From assembly GCA_964035575.1 (NCBI GenBank), contig OZ037872.1, positions 496,001-560,000 on the forward strand: a stretch of 64,000 bases of DNA. Direction: 5' to 3'. The DNA comes from Rhynchopus sp. YZ270_cl-10 (Eukaryota > Euglenozoa > Diplonemea > Diplonemida > Diplonemidae). The notes beneath the pieces were generated by a model. It had not been told where the DNA came from and ran no database searches. It saw nothing but the letters and a program-made list of their open reading frames with translations. A program made the translations under genes and the position numbers. Shown here piece after piece: positions 62,609 to 64,000 of this stretch. Numbering within the stretch: position 1 is the stretch's first letter; every line of letters starts with the position of its first letter.

Positions 62609-64000
62609 TGTGTCTGTGTCCCTAAGGATGGTGGGTGGGTGGGAATGTGAAAGTGGAACTGTTGCGAGTACAGAGATCGCATGTTTCTTGGGCCAACGAG
62701 GTGGCAGACAACCGTGTATCATTACACGTCGCTGTGTTATGTTGCTCTTTTGTTGTGCAAACGAAGAAGATGGTTCAGAATTGCAGAAGCATGATAAACT
62801 TATACATCAATCCGCAAAGGACCTGCCTCAGAAGAACGAGAGTGTATGATGGTAATTAAGTCTGTCATCATGTGGTGAGAGGAGCCAATGTGCAGCAGAG
62901 AAGAGACATCAACATCTTGGGAAAGACAGGTACAGCTCATCCCCGCGGTGGTCGTATGGGGACGTCTGCGTTTTATTCTCCCTTTTGTTGCTGGTGTCGA
63001 AAGTGGAATTGTTGCCTCAGAAGCTTGCAACGTGGTTTGCATTCTCTTGGGCCAACGAGGTGGCAGACAACCGTGTATCATTACACGTCGCTGTGTTATG
63101 TTGCTCTTGTGTTGTGCAAACGAAGAAGATGGTTCAGAATTGCAGAAGCATGATAAACTTATACATCAATCCTCAAAGGACCTGCCTCAGAAGAACGAGA
63201 GTGTATGATGGTAATTAAGTCTGTCATCATGTGGTGAGAGGAGTCCATGTGCAGCAGAACTGATCAGAGGTGTTGTATTTATACGAAACAAAGCAACGCT
63301 CATGAAGGTACATTGCTGCACTTTCGCGAAGAGGAATCCAAATAGTTTCAGTCATCATGTTTGAAGCAAAAAAAAAAAACAAAAAAAAAACGGTCGTAAC
63401 CTTCTCTCGGGCCAACGAGGTGGCAGACAACCGTGTATCATTACACGTCGCTGTGTTATGTTGCTCTTTTGTTGTGCAAACGAAGAAGATGGTTCAGAAT
63501 TGCAGAAGCATGATAAACTTATACATCAATCCGCAAAGGACCTGCCTCAGAAGAACGAGAGTGTATGATGGTAATTAAGTCTGTCATCATGTGGTGAGAG
63601 GAGCCTATGTGTAGCAGAGAAGAGACATCAACATCTTGGGAAAGACAGGTACAGCTCATCCCCGCGGTGGTCGTATGGGGACGTCTGCGTTTTATTCTCC
63701 CTTTTGTTGTACATTATTGGACTAGTGAAGTTACCACCTGTGCTAGCTGCACATTCCGAAAAGTCGGCATCTGTGGAAATTACTTCACGCTCGTTCACAT
63801 GAACTGAACTGGTTAAAAGGATTGTTGCATGCACTTTACTTCAGAGACAAAACAATAGATGAAGGAGGAGTTTTGTTTTTTAAAACATCTTTTTAATTTT
63901 ACTATTCAATTGTTTGTTTGCCTTTTTTTGTTTTTCTGCCTTTTTGCGTTTTTTTTTTCTGCAGAAAGCAAAAAAAATAAAAAAAGAGAAAAAAAAATGG
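62609..64000. other. Upstream region of mtEF-G2 gene
   Basis: Made mainly of three ~350-360 bp tandem repeats. No gene supported; the last 150 bp are T- and A-rich. Confidence 0.65.
62651..63709. repeat. Three tandem ~350-360 bp repeats
   Basis: Copies at 62651-63000, 63001-~63360 and ~63405-63709 share GGGCCAACGAGGTGGCAGAC, GAAGAAGATGGTTCAGAATT and CTGCCTCAGAAGAACGAG. Copies 1 and 3 also share a segment with CATCCCCGCGGTGGTCG that is replaced in copy 2. The array ends ~45 bp upstream of the mtEF-G2 ATG, so it is the likely promoter or leader region. Confidence 0.88.

Noticed and set aside
62609-62722. An upstream in-frame Met that would lengthen mtEF-G2 by 38 residues
   Set aside because: The added residues come from the tandem repeat and would bury the mitochondrial presequence.
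1-64000. CRISPR arrays, bacterial operons or plastid-type genes
   Set aside because: Introns, eukaryotic gene families and spacer structure all indicate nuclear eukaryotic DNA; no regularly spaced short repeats of CRISPR type.

Overview
The window is nuclear DNA of a unicellular eukaryote. It holds fourteen recognisable or well-supported host genes and one retroelement, and every one of them is on the minus strand. Five genes are interrupted by introns. I resolved 17 introns: all end in CAG, and 15 of 17 begin GTAT, usually GTATG. Coding exons are fairly GC-rich. The spacers are AT-rich, full of A/T homopolymers and small hairpin repeats. One-sided gene order plus a pyrimidine tract and AG just before most start codons recalls lineages with directional gene clusters and spliced-leader trans-splicing (dinoflagellate/perkinsid-type alveolates or euglenozoans). 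I cannot fix the lineage from sequence alone.

Layout, read in the direction of transcription (right to left). 64.0-62.6 kb: three ~350-360 bp tandem repeats, then a mitochondrial EF-G2-type GTPase (62.6-60.3). 60.3-58.9: spacer with a 466-bp-spaced direct repeat. 58.9-56.1: five-exon inositol polyphosphate 5-phosphatase with C1, PH-like and C2 domains. 56.1-52.0: repeat-rich spacer. 51.9-48.1: reverse transcriptase/RNase H element with split direct repeats and an internal satellite. 48.0-45.8: EF-hand voltage-gated K+ channel. 45.1-43.9: secreted protein resembling C39-like cysteine peptidases. 43.1-35.2: seven-exon gene for a ~2,000-residue type I membrane protein. 33.1-29.9: a tandem pair of near-identical orphan genes. 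29.9-25.0: repeat-rich spacer. 25.0-19.8: five-exon Pol5/MYBBP1A-like nucleolar gene. 18.8-16.7: DEAH RNA helicase (DHX33-like). 16.4-15.6: PIH1-like protein. 14.4-13.2: nucleoredoxin-like protein. 11.8-9.6: HBS1-like ribosome-rescue GTPase. 8.5-7.6: GDP-hexose phosphorylase (VTC2/GDPGP1 family). 7.3-6.3: membrane J-protein. 6.3-0: no gene that I can support, only MITE-like elements and short repeats.

The genes do not form one pathway, although ribosome biogenesis and translation are well represented (Pol5, DHX33-like, HBS1, mtEF-G2). The most unusual signal is a superfamily of short hairpin repeats whose transcript-strand loops carry CACGAGAGGC or a close variant. They lie in spacers and introns, and every copy I found has the same orientation as the genes. 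The second is the retroelement, whose ends show the A1-ORF-B1A2B2 arrangement known from PAT/VIPER/TATE-type tyrosine-recombinase retroelements, with a solo terminal copy 20 kb away.
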